A stretch of 64,000 bases of DNA from NCBI GenBank assembly GCA_008694505.1, contig VZDJ01000868.1, positions 298,263 to 362,262 of the forward strand, in the 5' to 3' direction. Below, one piece after another: positions 13,138 to 27,060 of this stretch. Position numbers and translations under genes: made by a program. Every line of letters starts with the position of its first letter. Position 1 is the stretch's first letter. This stretch comes from Cyanoderma ruficeps. Taxonomy: Eukaryota; Chordata; Aves; Passeriformes; Timaliidae. Under the pieces are notes generated by a model. It searched no databases, had not been told where the DNA came from, and saw only the letters and a list, made by a program, of their open reading frames with translations.

Positions 13138-15029
13138 CACACCTGGGTGTGATGTCAGGTGAACAGGGTCTCACCATCACCCTGTTCCTTGGCTCTCACA
13201 CAGCAGAGGGTGTGGGATGACCATTCCTAGGCCAAGCTCCGTGGCCAGAACCTTAGTCTTCTCCTTCTCTGTGGAGGTGCCCCTCGGCAGTAAAAAAGAA
13301 ACAGAAAGGATCTGGAAAGCTCTGTAACCCAGTGCTGTTTTTGCATCTCTTTACACACAGTACTCTCTGAATGGGCAGAGATCTGTGAAATTGCTGATTC
13401 ATTAACATTTCTGCCATCTTGGCTGCTTCAAATGAGAGTTCACTCTGACCCAAGAATGATTTACTTCTCTTGGCTGTTCATCACTGTCTCCAGTCCCTCA
13501 GACTGTGAGGGATTTGTAAAAATAAATTCAGTAGAATTTCTTGTGAAGTTGTTACTTTTGAGCAGTGAAACACTCAGGTCTCTGACAGAGAAAGGAATGA
13601 TATCTAGAATTAGTGTTGGGAGAAGACTACTCACAACTTCATATCCAGCCAACTTCCCCAAAACTATGACTATCAGCATATTTGCCAAGTCACAGCTTGG
13701 GGACCATGGAAGAATGGATGAGAACCTCTGACACTCAAGGACCCCAAACTGGGTCTGTGCAGGGATTGGAAATAGGTTTCCAAGCTGCCAAATGCTGCAC
13801 CAGTCCATCCCATACAGGCTACAGCCACCTTTTGTCTCATCACCAGAAAAACTTCATTTCCTTCATCCTCACCTCAGCTGCCATCAGCAGCTGTTTTTGC
13901 ATATGATTTCAGCTTTTCCTTTCTTTTCTCACTGTGCTCCAAGACTCTGCTACTGCCCATCTACTTTCCCATGAACAATCACAGTCTCATTAAGCAGGGC
14001 AAAGCTGTGGTCAGTAAGATATCCTGCCAGTGCATGTTATATGACACTACTGTGGCCAAGACACTGCCCCCTTCCTCCCTCCAAGCTACATCTTCCTACC
14101 TATTAAACCATCCCCTCAGAACCAGAAGAACTCGCTCCAGGGTAAGATGCCTGAATAGGGCTAGCAGGATTTGACCCTGAAACTTTGTTATTGGAGCTGA
14201 CACCAGAATCCAAAGAGGTGCTGCTCAGCTGCACCTCCCATGAAGATCACCAGCATGGAAGCTGGTTTGCATGCCTTGGTATTAGCCCCAGTGTTATCAC
14301 AGGACAAATCAAAACCATCATCATAAAATTTTGCAATAACTTCAGTTTAATTAATAGTAAGGAGAAAAAAAGTCTTGCCAGGCCAGATGGCAAACTCTTG
14401 GTTTCTCACATGATCACTCTCAAATTAGCATCTCCACAAAAGAACGTCACAGAATATATTTAATAAACCTTGGAAATGTTTATCAAAGTGGCAGTAAAGA
14501 TCCTGGCTGATCCACCTGGATCTGTCCACATGAAACGACCAAATGTAGACTAGGTTTAAGGAGCCACCACCAATAAAGGACTCAGGTGCATAAAGCTAGA
14601 TTTTAACAGTACTCAGGCACTGAAGTCCAGAGTCACATAGGGCCTTCTCTCATGTGCCTGTACTCTGTGGTCTCTCCTTAGCTCAAATTCAAGTTTCATG
14701 CTTCCACACCTGGCCAGAACAGCATCTCCAAGGAGATGCAGTTTACACTATCCTCCATGGGCACCCAGAGATGAGGTGCCTCTTCTCTGATTGCCCTAAG
14801 GGATGGGGTCTTGTAAACCAGCTCCAAGAACACCAAATGCAGCCTGAGGCTCCTCAAACGATGGAGCTCTAATGCCTTCACTCTCAAACAGAAGCTGCCC
14901 ACCAACTGTGGGACAGGGAGAGCAGCCATGCCATTAGTGGAGGGCATGGTTTCACTCTGAAGACCTTCACTCAGAATAGCTGATCAGCTGGCAGTTAGAC
15001 AGTCTCATGGGAAGTGAGAGACAAACACT
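13138..15029. other. Intergenic DNA, no gene seen
   Basis: Nothing recognised: no exon with both splice sites and a known protein match, and no clear interspersed repeat. Confidence 0.45.
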
Positions 15030-15112
15030 CTCAGATTGAGGAAGGCATTGAACTCAGGTCTCCCACTTCCTCAGTGAAAAAACAGTGACTTAGACATCAG
15101 CCAGAAGGAAGG
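15030..15112 (-). mobile_element. Possible MIR-like SINE remnant
   Basis: The piece 'ttgaactcaggtctccca' followed about 25-50 bases later by 'cagtgacttagacatca' resembles the tRNA-derived head of MIR read in reverse ('attcgaactcaggtctcc ... cagtgctctatccacta'). The match is short and diverged, so this is a weak call. Confidence 0.35.
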
Positions 15113-18100
15113 AACACTAATCTCTTATCTCCAAGAGCACTGTCCTTGTGAAGATGCACGCCATGAGAGTGTTTACAGGACACAAGCACTAAGTCCAGAG
15201 AGAGGTTTCTGTGCTCTGGTGGAATGGCAGGGATGGGAGAGTAGAAGATTTCAGAAACACCTGTCTTTTCAGTCTGTCCTCAGACACCAAACATGGTCTC
15301 TGTTTGGGAGCAAGGTGTATCAAATGTCAAGGTTAGGCCTGAAAGTAGCCCTCACTTCAATAGGGACAAGGAGAGGGAGAAAGAGCTATGTCATTGTATA
15401 GCACTGCTGCTCCATTTCTGGGGAGCATACACTCATCTGGACTATGATCCCTACAGCCCATCCCAGCAGCCTGGCCTGCTGTCCCCTCCCTGTCCATAGG
15501 CTAGGAAGCCTTGGCACAACACTGGTGCTCTTGGCACCAGGGTCTGGCTCTTGCGACTAGAGGCAGTGGCACCTCCTCTTTGGGCACTGAGCCTTCCACA
15601 CCCTGACTCACAGTAAGTCAGCACCACTCTCACAACCCTGGGGACTGGGGTGCCCAGGTGGCATTATTTCCACCAGGGACTTGTCCTTCATCCATGCTCT
15701 TGGGGTGAAAAGGATGTGGTTCACTGAAGCTTTATAGGTTTTTGGCTAGTGAATGGACAGGTTCTATGGGGATTTGTTTTGGTTCTTCTATTTTTTTGTA
15801 TTTTGGTGGGACAGTGCACTTAGAAAATTTCTTTCCTTCCCCCTTACAGAAAATAGGAGAAAAAAAAAATGACTTGACACTTTCATACTGCAGCAGAACA
15901 ATCTTTACAATGCACTAAGTTCTGCCTCATCTGTGTGAAAGCACAGTGTACAGTAAGGCCTTATCTGTTACCTTGCAATAATAATAACAACAATAAGAAA
16001 ACAAATTTTTCCATATAAAACAAAGCAATAAAAGTGCATCAGCTGCAAGTGCTGGTCGGTAATCCCATGAAAAAAGGCAATATGACACAATTTTTGCAAG
16101 CTGTTTCTCTTGGCAGATGTTATTTCCATTTCCAGTGTAAGGGCTGAAGTGACTGACACCACTCTTAACTTAAACCCTGCTATAACTGCTGAAGCCACTG
16201 CAGAGTTCTGCTTTCATGTTGCTGCTAGCACAGGGAGTTTCAGAATAATTTTGGATTGGCTTGGATACAAGTCTAGCAGGGTGCTACAAATAGAAATAGC
16301 AGAAGAAGGTAGTAGAGTAAAAATATGCAGTGTTAGATCACGGGTGGAGAAGTAGCACAGACAGGAAGTCAATGAAAGCAACAGGCAAGCTGCTGCTCTC
16401 TGCCACTTACTAGATTTTAAATGCACTCTATTTCCAAATTTCTGAAAAGAACTACCACTTGCATTAGCCTTGCCTCCTGCCTACATATCAGCATTGGTAG
16501 TCATTCTGGACAAAAAAGCAGTCATGACAGGAAGGGGAACATCTGCTCTAAAACCTGCCCTTTCGAAGCCACCTTGTGCATTGCATCACAGGTTCACACA
16601 GTCACCGTGCTTTGAAGTTTCATCTCACAAACAGGTACATTGGGGCACAACCCTGCACTTGAACCTCTCTGACCTCTGGGGATGCCTGTCTGCAGTCTGG
16701 GCTCAATCCATTCCTATGATGGCCCACATCTGACAATCTGTTTGCCTGCAGCCAGACTTGGCTGATGCACCTAATGGCCTGGCTTGTTGTCCAAGACCAA
16801 GGCCAACTCCTACTGTCTCATGTGGGATTTGTCAGTCACATGAAGGAATCTGAATCTGGATTTAGGTACCCAACTTAGGGCACTTGGAGTGGAAAACTTT
16901 GGCCAAGAAGACTGCACAATGCCATTACCGTGACAGCTCAGGAATGTCAGAACTCAGCAGTCTGAATTAAGGTGCCACTTTAAATGTAGATTAAACTGAA
17001 AACAGTCCTTATGGCCTAGAGTACCTGGGACAAGTGTCTGCCAGCTGAAATGCCTTGAAGGTAGCTATTGCTGGTGAATCAGGTGCTGGGTTAAGGTGCC
17101 TGCAGTTGCCTCAAGACACAGACAGATTTTTTTTCCAGAAACACTGGTTTTTTTGGTTTTCTTTAGTACCATACAAAACTTGGCAGCTCCAACTCTACAG
17201 AGATCCATGCAAACCTCCTGCAAACCTCCTGCTTGCTTTGGTTCCCATGGCACATCCACTGAGTTTCACTTTGAATTTCAGACTCGCAAATCTCCAAACT
17301 CAGCCTAGAGAGATAAACTATGCCAACCCCAGGCTCCAGTTCTGGAGCAGTTCCCCTTCTTCTGAACACTGTTTTACGTAACCAAGTTGCCCGACTGTGA
17401 CACAGGAAAAATATGATCAGCATCCAGTGCAAGGTATTGGGAGGATGTATTTTCTTGTCTGTTTGCAACCTCAGAGCAAAACAAAGGGTGAGGTTTTTTC
17501 CCTGGCTGTCTCTGATGTCTTCCTGCTAGCCAGGGACAAAGTCACTTGTCCTTTTGGTTCTCTTAGATCAGTCCAGCAATGATCTCAGAGATTTGTTGAC
17601 ATGCCAGTGGGCACTTCTGACAGTGGATGGGGTGCCAGTGGTTCTGCGTTTTCTCTTCCGACAACTCCCAGAGGACTGTGATGCTTTTATGCTTAATACA
17701 TGCTGTCATTTTGTATTATAGCTTTTTTTGGAAGTAACTTCATAAAGGACCAAAAGAAAACATAATCCCAAACCCCAAAATCCAAACACCATAGAAAACT
17801 GAGGAGTTCTACAGACATCACCATGAATTACTGCTCCTTCAACTGACACAGAGCCAAAAGAAGCCATAGCCCTGCCTGCTTTACAACATGATCTGCCACT
17901 GACTGGTGGTTACTGGTCACCAGCATGACTTCCCTGGATTTCTGCTCCTTTTCTTCTCCAGTCCCATGATGTGGTGAGACCCTTGATAGAGGCTTTTGCT
18001 GCTGTGTCAGCATTTCTGGCACGAAAAAAAAATGTGACAATAGAGCAAAACTTTGGATTCCACAGCTATGTTGGTCGAAGACCTAAATGACCAAGCATAA

Positions 18101-21100
18101 CCCCAGTGCCTAACTGTCCTCCTCCTCAGTCTGTCCTCCCATGCCTGATTCATGCAGCAGTCACAGAGTGACAGCAAGGGTTACAGTCTTGCATAAAGAA
18201 CTGACAAATGACTTGCTCAAAGCAGACTGGATGTATTTGCATGTAATGGTTCAGTGTGCTGGAATAATATTACAAGCACACTCCATCCAATTTCATCTTC
18301 AGCTGAGTACAGTAATTCATTCAATATTGCAATACACTTGACAGATTAAGAAACCTTTTTTATTTTATTAGGCTTAATTCCCTTTGTATGTCTCTTATTT
18401 TCCCTGCAGGACTGTTTGGGAATGCCATACAGTTGCAGGACCAAAAATAGACTAGCATATACCAAGTACCTGAATGACTATGCCCCATGATAAAAAACAA
18501 TGCCATAACTTTGGAGTGATTTTTCAGTAATTGTATTTCTGTTGATACAGGTTGTCTGAAATCATAACTGCCTAGGTTCTGGTGAATAAATAAAACCAGA
18601 TAAATGATAAATGGGAGTATACCTCCTGCACATCCTGAGTTTTTCAAAGGCATGCCTACTCCCTACACTCTACACGCAATCTCTACATTTTAAGATCCAG
18701 AAGGTTTTTTTCACACCTAACTTTATAATTTTACACTAGGCTTCGTAATCCTAAAATACCTCTGTGGCACAAAGCCACACATACAATACGTGGGTGGAAA
18801 AGCTGTTAGCATAGTGGGAAAATATTCTGCTGAAACTCAAACCTTTGAAGAAACAGCTGAGTCACTGTTTCACAGTTAAGGTAGTCTGGCCTGGTTACTG
18901 TCTTCTATGCCCCTGATGGTGTCTGGCACACTCCCCCTCTGACTCCCAGTGACTCCTGTACTCTGCTAAACAACAACTGCCTTGGAAATACTGGCCTTTC
19001 CTCACACAGGTGAATCTTTCCACCCAGGCACACAGACTGAGTGAACACTGATTCTCCTGGGGACTCCTTGGGCACGTGCAGCAATGCAGGTACATCTGCA
19101 CTGGCTGACTCACGGACATCAGCTCTGCCTTGCTATGCAAGGTGATATTCAGCAACATCACCAACTTGCAATGTGATCAGTTCTCAAGGCAAACCAGGTC
19201 TTCCAGGCCTGAGGAAAAAGTCCTTTTTTATTAAAAATCATGATCATAGGCAAAATTTCAAAACCTAGCTTAAGTGCACTAAGCTAAAGGAATGAGACAA
19301 AACTTTTGGGAAAAAAACCCCTCATTTATCATTTCCTCCCCTCCCCTCTCCTCTCCTCTCCTCCCTGATTCTACAGTCAGCATTATTATTTTGGCAAAGG
19401 AGAGGGAGCTGCCTATGAGCCATTTATTACTACATAAAATTACTGAAATTACAAAGGTCTATAAGTAATAACTGCCAACAGATTATAGGCTCTATTAATG
19501 CACTCACCCATGAAATATATAAGGCTTATTTTAGACAGAACTCTAGTACAGCCTATACATTTTGATCCCCAGAAAATAAAACTTGGCTTGAAAATATTTT
19601 GATCTTTTGACCTGCATTTTAATCATAATGTAAGATTTTCCTGAAAATTTGCTTTTGTGTGTACAAATCAGAAAAGCTTACACAGATGTAAACAGCTCAA
19701 CTTGTATGTGTAACAATCTGCCAGGTTTTCAGCCTGTAAGAATAATTTTCATATGAACTGCAACAACAATATACACTAATTAGCTGCACCATAAACACAC
19801 AGCCATGCAAATGTTATAATTGGGCTTCACAGTGGCTTGTGGGACAGGTTTGCCAAAATGGCAATATCACAGCTAACTTTTGCATTTTAAGCCCTGTAAC
19901 AACAAGCCCACTTTTACTGATAATTCTTCCATAAAAGCTTATTTCCCAGTTTTGAGTTATGTGCTAATATGATAGCTTCTTGCCAGTCTGATGTGTGTAA
20001 TGTGTGGAGGAAAAAACACCCATGTGTTTCCTCCTCTACAGGGAGGATATAATCCATATTGTACATCATAAAGCAGTGCTCAGGATGTGAACACACTCCA
20101 AACTTGAATTACCTTACTCTGCTCTACCATCATATTGGAATTATGGGTGGGACTCTTGTTGATGAAAGAAATGGAGGGAAAGATTCGACCAAAAATTTTC
20201 TGCAACTTTTCTTCTTGTTCTCTCATTTCATAATACCCAGCAGTCCTCCAGCAAGAACACTTTGCTTTTCACGGGAAATGACTCTGTCTGGGGCAAAAAA
20301 TATGCTTTTCTAAATAAACAGATTATGTTATATAGCATGAAAACTTAAAAAATAAAGCAGGCTCAGCACGCCTACACCCTGCCTGCCATCACCAAGCACA
20401 CAAACATGCCCAGGCTTTGGCTGGATAACATTTCAAGTGCTAGGCCCTCCAAGAGTAGATGCCAGTTTTCTCTCTCTCAGGCCCTTTTCCTCCTCTTCCT
20501 GGATTTTTGTCCTTGAACATTTGCTCCCAGTCCAGTTAAACTCAATGCTAATTTTGCCACTTGCAGAATTAAATTCTAAATAGCCTCACATCCTAACTGC
20601 AGCCTCTTTTCTCCTCTCTTCTCCAACCTTCCCTCAGTATCACATTTTCTTCCAAACACACCCCTCCTTGTCTCCAATGACATTTCTGCTTCTGCTGGCT
20701 GGTGGGTGCCCATGACTGACCTGTAATGACCTGTGCTGGTGAAGGGAAACCTCCTCCCTCATTCACATCTGTTTTACATGTACAGCAGCACTGCAGACAG
20801 CAACTGCCAGACTCATGTGAAGGTCTTTCTGTGCTCCTTTGCTCAGCCCTGTGTCCTCAGTCCTCAGTCAGTCCTGAGCACAGTCCCTGCTGCAATGTCA
20901 GCAAGCAGAGCTTCCATCATTGTCAGCTGCAGCATTTGCAAAGGAAGAACAACCACATCAATATGTAAATTTTCTCTCTATTAACAGCATACCCCAAAAG
21001 AAAAGCCAGACACAACTCCATGTGCTTCCAGGAAGCTCCTCCAAGCCAACCAGGAATGCCCAGCAAATCAAAGACACTGTATTCCATAATGGGCATCTTG

Positions 21101-24100
21101 CATATAAGCATGTAAGCCTCTACAAATCATTCCTCAGTTATGGGCACAAAATAAAAATACCAAAATACATAATGTCCAGCTGAGCCCCAAAATGTTTTCA
21201 TTACTTAAAATCTTCTTCTATTGGCTACTGAAAGGGAAAGAGCAAATTTCACTCTACTAAATGAATACATGAAAACCCTCTCAGCTGGCTGCTCATGAGC
21301 TCTTGCAGGGATAATTCAGGTCACTGATGTAACACTGAGGAATACATCCAGTTACTGAATAAAAGTCACGATGAACATCAGTCATGTCAAGAAATATCTG
21401 CCACTGTTTAAAAATCTAAGCAAATCATCCATATACAAATTAGCTAATAAAAGTTAGTTATATTACTGATAGCTAAAAAAATCAGATTTCCTAAAGCACT
21501 TGGTAATCCCATGACATAATATATTACATGAGTTAAAAACATGAACAACATTCTTCACATATTATATAATGACCTGTATATTGCTATGGGTCTCACAAAA
21601 TATCCACTTGGAATTTGCCTTAGCAAAGGCTGTCTTTAGACTGTTTTCATCAACTCAGAATTCTTGATGTGATATCTGTAAATGTTATTACTCACAATGC
21701 AAACAAAAAGCAGTATACTTAGAGCTTTATTTATTTACATTGCCTACATGTTCGTTTAAACCTGAACTTGATGCTGTCCTGTGGAAATTGTAGACTGACT
21801 TTTTCAAATAAATGTTGCCAATAGAGTTGTTATATACATTCCTCACTTAGCAAACCAAATACACAGTGTTACTCTTAAAACTGCAGTCTAGAGAATCAAA
21901 TCCCAGTTTTATTCCAGTCAACAGGAACTCCCCTCACCTCCAGATACAATTTGAATAAGCCAATTCTGTAACAAATAATAAGATAGGTCAAGAAATTTTT
22001 GGTATGAAAACTCTGGCAATCCAATTCTTTTGATATTTAACATGAGTTCCAGTAAACACAGGAGGGTTGGTGACTGGAATGAAGCAAACATCAGTGGCAC
22101 ATAGCATTTCAAATTTTATATTAGATTATGAGAAGTCAAAATGCTAATTTGCACAATTATGAATCAACAACATTCATTTCAGCCTGACTCTGTCATCAGC
22201 ATTTAAACTGAACTGACATACCAATAAAAATTTGAACATAACTTTTAAAAAGTTAGGGAAGATACATTCCCAGTCCACCAAACTAAACATGGTTCCACTA
22301 CAGCAAATTAAACCCTAATGTATGAACAACAATACAAGAAAGGAAAATTTATATGACAGAAATGATTATAAGCTTTTATATAAGAGCTAGAATATGTGAC
22401 AGTGACCACAGCAGATCTGGCATTCAGCCCTGATCTCAGAGTTGCTGGTTTGTGTGCACTTACTGTTATTCACACTGCCTCCCCTCCCTGAGGGATTTGA
22501 ATTCAAATCATATGGTGGATCCAAGATGTAATAGCAGCTCAAGATTCATTTGGTTCTGGAGGCAAGTCTACAGCCAGATGCAATAGGGAGCTGCAGAGCA
22601 AATACCCAGAGCAAGAAAACTGTGACACAAAATTTCCACAGTATTCAAGAAAGTCTGAAACATTTTGAGGCATCTATTCAGCCAAGATTTTCCCTGACTT
22701 CAAAATGATTTTGCCAGAGAAAGTGGTTTGAATGTCTAAAGTGGGGTCAATTCCTAAATGTGGTTATTTTAAATGTAAGCAACTAAAAATCACAAAACCC
22801 CTCTGAGAGAGGGTTCTGTGCTAATTCCCCTCTACTTGTCAGTGAAGCTGCACTCAGAAAAGAATTCATTACTGCCTTCTATTGAGCATTCTTACATTTC
22901 GTAGAAGTCATTGAACTAATAAAGAGTCATGCCTAAAACCAGGGGAGGTCTTGAATCTCTCTGTCTAAGATCTGTTGTTAAAATATAAGTTGCCCTGCCA
23001 CACATAAAATACAGTCAGTGCAGGTAACCAGAGCCAGCTTCTACCACATGGGCCCAATCCTGTTCCCACTGAAGTCAGTGGCAGAACTCCAACGTGTCTA
23101 ATGGGAACGGCAACAAGCCTTCTATCTACTTAATACAAATGAAGATACTCATCTCCTCTTTGACATATTTTGGGCTCAAAGCCATTGGCTGACACTTGTT
23201 TGGTTCTCTGCATGTATGTGACTCATGGGATAATATAATGCCTAACTTCCATTCTGCCAGACCTGTCTTTCTCTGTGGTTGACTATTAATTTCAGAGGCA
23301 AGATGCAATACTGCAGTAAAATAGGATGGTGTTAAACTAAGAAAATTGCACTTACTGAGTAAATGAATCAGATTCCCTTTGTGAGGATTCCCTTCCAATT
23401 AAAGAGGTACACCCACATAGTCCTGGAGGCATCAGCCCATTCCTCCTGCATAGGGAGGGAGTTTGTGGAAGTCGCCAGCAAAGTGCTTGGCAGTAAAGGT
23501 AAACATACTGCCTTTGCCCCACCAGAGGTAACCTGAGCAGCAACCCAATAATGGAAAGGACATTTAAAAATCTGTATTCCAAACAGCTGATTTTTATTTC
23601 AAGCTACATACACAGACTGGGTTAATCTGGATATACAGGTGCTCAATCAGCTAAACATATGCTGCTTTTCCACCAAAGGTGTAAACTTGTTGAGATGTGG
23701 GCTGATTTTCTCTCTTCGGATCCATAGACTAAGTCTGNNNNTAACAACAACAACAACAACAACACCACAATACAGACTCAAAGGAATATCTGAACAGACT
23801 TTGCGATTCTTCCAAAGTTTCTTGTGATATGCTTATTATTACTAAGTTTTGGTTTTAAAATACAGTATGCATTTTATGTATGATAGAGAAAACCACACTG
23901 TAACACTGATATTTGTGTGTTTGTGTGCAATTTTATGTGTAAAAACGTGGACTTCATTACAAGGGAAGAAAGACACACAAAACCAGAGGTGTCAATGTAT
24001 AAAACATATTTTTTTACTTCATTATACCAAGAGAGGGCAGAGGGCCTGTTTCTCCACCTTTTACTCAGACGTGCTATTCTTTTCACCACTGAATTGGGTC

Positions 24101-25599
24101 AAAGCAAATTAAACCAATAAATCCAAATCAGTAAGCACAAAACACCTGCTTTCACCTACCAGCAAAGCATCTCTTACTGCCCCACTTCAGTGTAGAAATT
24201 TGTTCCTTTCCTCCAAACTCCTGAAGCAGGTAGATGAGGAAAGCTCCTCAGGGGCAATTCTCTTGTCACAGCAATAAAAAACGAAAGACTGAGAAATCAT
24301 GACATTCCTCCACCACCCCCAACCTGCTGCAGGACTTTGCCATGGTCATGAGCAATCTCTCAACTCTGTACACAGTGCTAGCAGACATCTACTCCCTTCA
24401 TCCTCAACATGTGATTACTTGCTCAGCCTCTCAGCCAGTGCCCAACCCCCCCTCACCCCCTCCGTGTCCCCAGCCCCACGTCTGGGACTGGTGAGGGGCA
24501 GGGCTGGAGAAGGAAGGACTGCACAGCCCCACGAGTGCGGCAGGACGGGCAGAGGCTCGGCAGCGTTGCAGCAGTGCTGCGTACAGAAGGAACAAGCTCA
24601 GTGGGAAAACCAAAAACCAGCCGACAGTCGTGAAGACAAATGTTGCTGAGCACATACACCCACAGCACCCTCCCAGGGCTGGAGCTGATCAAGCCTCTGC
24701 CCACGGCAGGCTAATCTGGGCGCAGGGTGTCTGTGTGTGCAGGTGGATGAGTGGAAGTGCCACACGTGAGAACAGGCCCTGCCCAGTTGTGTCACACCAG
24801 CCCATGTGTGCCCACAGCAGAGCAGTGCAGCTGCTGCCTGCCATCCCCTGCAGCAGCACAGGCTGGCAGCTGTGCTCACAGGAGTGTGCTGCTCCAGACA
24901 ATCCCCAGAGGTCCCCTCCAGCTTCAACTGTTCTGAGATTTGGAGTGGGCAGTGCATGAAATCCATCCCACCATCCAGCTTGTGCAGTACATGCCTAAAT
25001 ACTGCTGAAACGGGCAATGCATGGGGTCATGTGTGAGACTGAGCCCTGCGGGACTGCAGGCTTTGACCCTGGTGCTAACGCACATGTTCCCGGACATGCT
25101 GCTCTCAGAACTTTTTTCATCTGGGCAATGACTTAGGGACTTTTTGAAGGCGCAGCTGTGTGCCAGGGTAAGGGTTTGGTTTGAAAGGAAGAGAAAATGC
25201 AGATCTGCAGCTGGGAAGAGATGGGATGGGGCTGCCAAAGCAAAAGGCAATCCGCAAAGAGCACGCAAAGACTGCAAAAAGCTCTGTGCTGTGAGAACTG
25301 TTTTGTCTAAGCCATGACTGAGGGCCTTGTCGAGGGCTCAGCCTACAGTTAGGGTTAGGATTAGAGAACGCTGCTCGTTTTGGCACTGTGTTTAAGGAAA
25401 GTGTCTCTAAACACTTTTCTGCTATCAATAATTTACCCTTTGTACTATTCCAGGGCATTCTGTGTTTATATAACTATTTAAACACCTTTGTGGTAGACAG
25501 GTGATCTTACTTTTGAATCACAGAATGGCTGATTCTTCTCCCACTGAAGACTAGTTTAATCTACAGTTAATTTAAATTAATGGAAAAATCTGCTTTGTG
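15113..25599. other. Intergenic DNA, largely repeat-poor
   Basis: No coding exon is supported. The sequence is AT-richer from about 19.4 to 24.1 kb. It holds a CT-rich tract at 19,336-19,365, an AAC microsatellite at 23.74 kb and almost no recognisable transposon. Repeat-poor AT-rich DNA near a developmental transcription factor gene often contains conserved regulatory elements, but I cannot test conservation here. Confidence 0.45.
23738..23766. repeat. AAC trinucleotide microsatellite next to Ns
   Basis: Four Ns at 23,738-23,741 are followed by about seven AAC units. The Ns abut the repeat, so this is probably an unresolved repeat length or small assembly gap. Confidence 0.9.
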
Positions 25600-25722
25600 A
25601 GGCCATAAATGATTTGCTGAAACCACACACACACGCACGGTGAGTCACAGTTCAGAACATAACTCAAACAACCAGGACTGTATTCCCATGCTTTAACCAC
25701 TAGATTACAGTCCCTCCCACAT
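25600..25722 (-). mobile_element. MIR-like SINE remnant, reverse orientation
   Basis: Read in reverse, the segment follows the MIR order: 'gatttgctgaaaccacac' (cf. acttgcccaaggtcacac), then 'ggactgtattcccatgc' and 'tttaaccactagattacag' (cf. cttaaccactacactacac). A short CA run interrupts it. The match to recalled MIR/tRNA-SINE consensus is better than for the 15.0-kb candidate. Borders are approximate. Confidence 0.6.
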
Positions 25723-26079
25723 ATACCCTGCAATAATCTTTGCTCAAATGATAACAGCATTTCCCCACTTTACACGTTGGACAGCATTACTCAGTAAGGC
25801 ACATCCTACCCGACGGGTGTATAGCTCTGCAGGGCTGGGGAAGGAAGGAAGGAAGCACAAGTAAAAGTCATTATTTTTGCCCAACACCACTAGAACTTAA
25901 CTCTCTCCTTGGAAAATTACTAGGTCTGGACCCCACAACTTACATTTAACTGAAAAGTGAAATCCTTGATCCCGATTTGCACTCATCTTTCACCACCCCA
26001 AGCAGCGACTGCTTGCAGTCTCACCACCACAGCAGATTTTGGAAGAGCAGCCTCACCTTCCCTCTCCCCATGGCCCAGC

Positions 26080-27060
26080 ATGAACCCCGCTGGGAGGAGG
26101 CAAAGCCCCTCGGAGGACCCCATCCCGCCCAGGCCCAGCAGGGCTCGGGGGCTGCACCTGCACCCGCCTGAGGCGCTTCGGGAGCCCAGCCTCACCCCCA
26201 CGGCCCCTGCATCGTCGGGTCACACACGTGTGGATCCAATTCTGTCTCTCTGGGGGATTTAATCTGTTATGATGTGTCGCGCTGGACATACACAACATGA
26301 GGGCAATGGGCACACCAGGGAGCAGTGAGCTGTGGGGAGCGCGGCTCTCCCGGGTGGATCCCCCTCCACGAAAGGTCGACACAGGCGCTGGTGAAGGGCC
26401 AGGGCCTGGGGCAGCTTTCCCTCACACGCTTGAAGCGCAGTCCCAGCAAAGTCCCACCAAGTCCCGCCGGAGAGAAGGGCGGGCGGCGCCCCGAGACCCG
26501 CTGACCCCTCACAGGGCGTCCGGGCACTGCGCCACACGACGAGGGCTATTTCACCTCAAGGCCGGCCGCCCCACGGGGCAGCTCCGGGACGGGACGGGCG
26601 GAGCCACCGCCCCCCTCACGGCTGCCCCTGCCCGCGCCCATCACCGCCTCCCCCGGCCGGACCCCGCCTGCCCCCTGCTCGGCCCCGCGTCCCCCCGGCA
26701 CCGAGGGCTCCGGGGCGGCGCCTCTGGGCTCGACCCCGCGGGAGAGAAACTCCCCGGGAGAGGAGAGGGCTGCGTCTGGCCGGGAAGGGCCGGGCAGCGG
26801 CGGTGCTGCCGGGCGAGCGGGGCCCGGCCCTGCCCGCCGCCTCTTTCCGCCAGGCCCCGCCGTGCCCCGGGCTCGCCCCCCGCGCAGCCCCGCGGTGTCC
26901 CGGGCGGAGCGCGGACTGCCCGGCCGGCCGGGCCCGGGGCAGCGGGCGGGCTGCGTGTCCTCGGCACTCGGCGTCTCCCTCGTCCCTCCCGGCCGCCCGT
27001 CCCCGCAGGCCCCCGGCCCGGCCGCGGCGGGGTGAAGGGTGAAACGAGGCGTGACTCACG
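26080..27060. promoter_or_regulatory. CpG island without an assigned gene
   Basis: Dense CpG and very high GC are obvious from about 26,420 to 27,040, with shoulders back to about 26,080. Long frames cross it on both strands (up to about 290 codons), but they are mutually exclusive, rich in P/R/A/G and have no recognisable domain, as expected of GC-rich DNA with few stop codons. The island lies about 1 kb beyond the 3' end of CEBPA and is separated from the CEBPA island by AT-richer sequence (27.1-28.1 kb). A TGACTCA motif (AP-1 type) sits at 27,052-27,058. It could be a promoter for an unannotated or antisense transcript, or a distal element of CEBPA. No transcript evidence is available here. 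Confidence 0.6.

Noticed and set aside
12774..13220. Protein-like repeats of F-L-S-F-P / K-E-R-K-G
   Set aside because: Translation of the (TTTCC)n microsatellite.
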